This document shows, piece by piece, positions 6,801 to 8,326 of a stretch of DNA of 8,326 bases (positions within the stretch are counted from its first letter, which is position 1; every line of letters starts with the position of its first letter). Made by a program: the position numbers and the translations under genes. Source of the stretch: Deltaproteobacteria bacterium (GTDB lineage: Bacteria > Bdellovibrionota_C > UBA2361 > OMII01); NCBI GenBank assembly GCA_023262305.1, contig JALRCK010000081.1:1-8326 (forward strand). Direction: 5' to 3'. The notes below the pieces were generated by a model. The model was not told where the DNA came from. It saw only the letters and a program-made list of their open reading frames with translations, and did not search any database.

Positions 6801-6820
6801 GGCCCGAGAGCGCTCGGGCC
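6801..6820. terminator. GC-rich hairpin between convergent genes, possible terminator
   Basis: GGCCCGAG (6801-6808), loop AGCG, CTCGGGCC (6813-6820) is a perfect 8-bp stem with a 4-base loop, in the 147-base gap between the convergent Tat-signal and GNAT genes. There is no T tract on either side, so it is not a classical intrinsic terminator. It could still pause polymerase or protect the 3' ends of both transcripts. A weaker hairpin (CCGAG/CTCGG, 6734-6747) lies upstream. Confidence 0.45.
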
Positions 6821-6848
6821 CTCCATGGCGTCTATTATTGCAAGGGGC

Positions 6849-7355
6849 TCACAGAGCCACTCGATACCGTACCTCAAGTAGATCCTGTCCATCGATATTT
6901 AGGACCTTTTGAGCCTCATCGAGAGAGCCGCCTCTGCGCTCATAGAACTCACGCGCGAGACGATTGGTATCGAGCACCCATACCGTTGCCTCAGAGAATC
7001 CCCTCTCCCGCAACCGCTGCATTGCTCCATTCCAGAGGGATTTGCCAACCTGTTTCCCTTGCGACTCGGTGTACAGATAGATCGCGTAGACCTCACCGGT
7101 TTTACCCGGAGTAGCATCCTCATCAAGAGAGTGTCCAAAATTTACGAATCCCACGATCCGCCCATTCTCGTCGGCGACCAGGAACTCCTTTCCCTCATGA
7201 GTGAACCAATCTCGCCAACCCTCCTCGCGCCGAGGCACTGAAAGGTCATCAAGATAGCTATCGGGAACTTGCCCCCTGTAGGTCGTTTTCCACGACGAAA
7301 CCGTCACCTGTGCGATCTCTCGACAATCTTCAATTTTCGCGGCTCGAATCATCAT
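6849..7355 (-). CDS. GNAT-family N-acetyltransferase
   Basis: The 168-residue protein has the GCN5-related acetyltransferase fold, which transfers acetyl from acetyl-CoA to an amine; the substrate is not predictable. The N-terminal region IRAAKIEDCREIAQVTVSSW then TTYRGQVPDSYLDDLS resembles a common GNAT subgroup. Motif A covers about 87-108 (GEVYAIYLYTESQGKQVGKSLW), with the acetyl-CoA pyrophosphate loop QGKQVGK. Motif B is NRLAREFYERRGG (131-143), with the usual Tyr 138. In the Q/R-x-x-G-x-G loop the first Gly is Gln 102. I chose the ATG at 7355 because GGAGGGGG (7361-7368) sits at ideal spacing before it; the frame extends in-frame to 7385, but those ten codons would contain the ribosome site. 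A second ATG follows immediately at 7352. Confidence 0.92.
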   Translation of the reverse strand: MMIRAAKIEDCREIAQVTVSSWKTTYRGQVPDSYLDDLSVPRREEGWRDWFTHEGKEFLVADENGRIVGFVNFGHSLDEDATPGKTGEVYAIYLYTESQGKQVGKSLWNGAMQRLRERGFSEATVWVLDTNRLAREFYERRGGSLDEAQKVLNIDGQDLLEVRYRVAL

Positions 7356-7360
7356 AGTGA

Positions 7361-7368
7361 CCCCCTCC
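7361..7368 (-). promoter_or_regulatory. Shine-Dalgarno site deciding the GNAT start
   Basis: The minus strand reads GGAGGGGG, with its GGAGG core 8 bases before the ATG at 7355. This favours the ATG at 7355 over the upstream in-frame ATG at 7385. Confidence 0.8.
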
Positions 7369-7406
7369 GTTCCTCTCGCATTCAATCGTGCGGTACGACC
7401 ACCACC

Positions 7407-7413
7407 TATAATA
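7407..7413. promoter_or_regulatory. Possible -10 elements in the GNAT / metallopeptidase divergent spacer
   Basis: A perfect TATAAT (7407-7412, + strand) overlaps TATTAT on the minus strand (7408-7413). Either could serve the divergent genes. Neither has a good -35 at 16-18 bases, so the assignment is weak. Use of the plus-strand element would give the metallopeptidase mRNA a leader of about 140 bases. Confidence 0.35.
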
Positions 7414-7418
7414 GCCTC

Positions 7419-7523
7419 ACAGGTGCTCCTGTTTGCTACAAAAAGAGACCTGTTAGGAGCAACTTACCCGTTCTAGTGGAACCTCGTAGCCCCTTTTTTC
7501 GATTGGGGCACAAATCCCCCCAA
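7419..7523 (+). other. Structured leader candidate with overlapping inverted repeats
   Basis: Several inverted repeats here share arms and cannot all form at once. ACAGGT (7419-7424) matches ACCTGT (7448-7453), while TGCTCCT (7424-7430) matches AGGAGCA (7455-7461). Further on, GGGG (7505-7508) can pair upstream with CCCC of GCCCC (7489-7493) or downstream with CCCC within 7516-7521 (the arm TTGGGG at 7503-7508 matches CCCCAA at 7518-7523). I recognise no known riboswitch. The whole spacer (7356-7562) contains no supported gene. Confidence 0.3.
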
Positions 7524-7562
7524 ATCAGCCATAACCTCTTCGATAGATTTCGTTATCTCCGT

Positions 7563-8326
7563 ATGACAATTGTAAACACAAATTGCCCCCGCGGCACGCC
7601 TGCTGAGTCTTCAGATATCGCTGCGGACATGAACCGTGGCGCACAGGCGTCAACGAGCCATCCTGCCCCAATCGCCACTGCTCAAACGGTTCATCCGAGC
7701 GAGGAATCACTTCCACAACGAGAGCACAAGCTTGAGGCGGCTCACGGCAATATTTCATCACCACAGCCAACGTATACCTTGAACGAGATCCTGGCCGAGT
7801 ACAAAACCGGTTCCCAACAGAAACTGAGATTAGCGTCCCACCTTGCATATCCTCCTGAGAGACCTTATGTGCAAGACCTTGAACAACTCGTCGGAGATCT
7901 TGCAGCTCGCATGATCAAGGCAGTTCCTGATGAGATACAAAAAATCTCCCCGGAAGACGTGGTCATTCGGCTTGTCGCCAAGCCCTCAGTCAACGCCTAT
8001 GTGATGTCATCAAACTCGGGACGATTTGAGATATTTATCAATCTAGGACTGATAGAAGAATTCCTTACTGCTCCCGAATTTCAGGAAGGAGACCTCTGCA
8101 TCGATGCTCTGGCTGGAGTGGTGGCGCACGAGATCTGTCACACCAACTTCAAGCGAAGGTTCCAGGGGCATGCAAACTCTATGCTTCAAGAGGAGTACTG
8201 CGACATCCTTCCCGCAAAGATGCTCGAACGAATCGGCCTACGCCCTGAGGTGATGAGCACTTTGTGTGACCTCTTTGTCCGGGTTAGCGGGGAGCCAGGC
8301 GCACGTAAAATCGATCGCTCCGAACC
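7563..8326 (+). CDS. M48-like zinc metallopeptidase, 5' part (3' end cut by window)
   Basis: The frame opens at ATG 7563 and stays open to the window edge (254 complete codons). Residues 1-70 are polar, Pro/Ser/Ala-rich and probably disordered, with no signal peptide or membrane segment. From about 71 the sequence looks folded. PSVNAYVMSSNSGRFEIFIN (141-160) followed by LGLIE matches the M48 pattern of an Asn-Ala strand, Gly turn and 'GLI' helix before the active site. The zinc motif is HEICH (H189, E190, H193) in a hydrophobic helix (AGVVAHEICH). EEYCD (210-214) gives the expected third ligand Glu (E210) in an E-x-x-x-D arrangement, followed by a helix (ILPAKMLERIGL) like that in M48 proteins. 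It probably hydrolyses peptide bonds, but the substrate is unknown. The start is uncertain because no Shine-Dalgarno site is visible; an in-frame TTG at 7503 exists. The C-terminal part is missing. Confidence 0.82.
   Translation, partial: MTIVNTNCPRGTPAESSDIAADMNRGAQASTSHPAPIATAQTVHPSEESLPQREHKLEAAHGNISSPQPTYTLNEILAEYKTGSQQKLRLASHLAYPPERPYVQDLEQLVGDLAARMIKAVPDEIQKISPEDVVIRLVAKPSVNAYVMSSNSGRFEIFINLGLIEEFLTAPEFQEGDLCIDALAGVVAHEICHTNFKRRFQGHANSMLQEEYCDILPAKMLERIGLRPEVMSTLCDLFVRVSGEPGARKIDRSE

Noticed and set aside
7356..7385. Ten-codon N-terminal extension of the GNAT protein
   Set aside because: The extension would contain the GGAGGGGG ribosome site that serves the ATG at 7355, and GNAT similarity begins right after that ATG.
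7525..7848. 107-codon minus-strand reading frame
   Set aside because: It is antisense to the start of the M48-like gene, whose plus-strand frame continues open to the window end and contains real zinc-site motifs. The minus-strand protein shows no recognisable features.

Overview
This is a bacterial window with about half G+C and tightly packed genes on both strands. It looks like a Gram-negative, aerobic chromosome: it has a heme O synthase, a signal peptidase I, a Tat-type signal peptide and a lysine/diaminopimelate pathway block. The LysA wording resembles the forms common in Pseudomonadota, but phylum assignment from this window alone is weak. No tRNA, rRNA, CRISPR array, insertion sequence or phage gene was seen. 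Most of it is a housekeeping region with a few odd details and two poorly characterised genes at the right end.

Left block (1-1914, + strand): the 3' part of lysA (diaminopimelate decarboxylase, cut by the window edge), then asd (aspartate-semialdehyde dehydrogenase) 27 bases later. Both serve lysine/diaminopimelate synthesis from aspartate and probably share a transcript. LysA carries an unusual Glu-to-Ala change in its EPGR motif.

Middle block (1936-5475, - strand, transcribed right to left): lepB (signal peptidase I), cyoE/ctaB (heme O synthase) and a MutS-family ATPase that lacks the mismatch-recognition domain. lepB contains a terminator-like hairpin inside its coding sequence on the sense strand. 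cyoE has a near-consensus sigma70-type promoter ending only 9 bases before its ATG. It can therefore be transcribed independently of lepB and probably as a leaderless or nearly leaderless mRNA.

Right block (5476-8326): a divergent spacer with another -35/-10 pair placed for leaderless transcription; a Tat-signal-bearing protein of unknown function (+); a convergent GNAT acetyltransferase (-); then a divergent structured leader and the 5' part of an M48-like zinc metallopeptidase gene (+) that runs off the window. The last gene has an HExxH motif and a matching downstream Glu ligand, but no export signal.

I did not find a clear new multi-gene system. The best leads are the lepB internal hairpin, the LysA active-site substitution, the leaderless-type promoters, the domain-I-less MutS paralogue, and the two uncharacterised right-end proteins.
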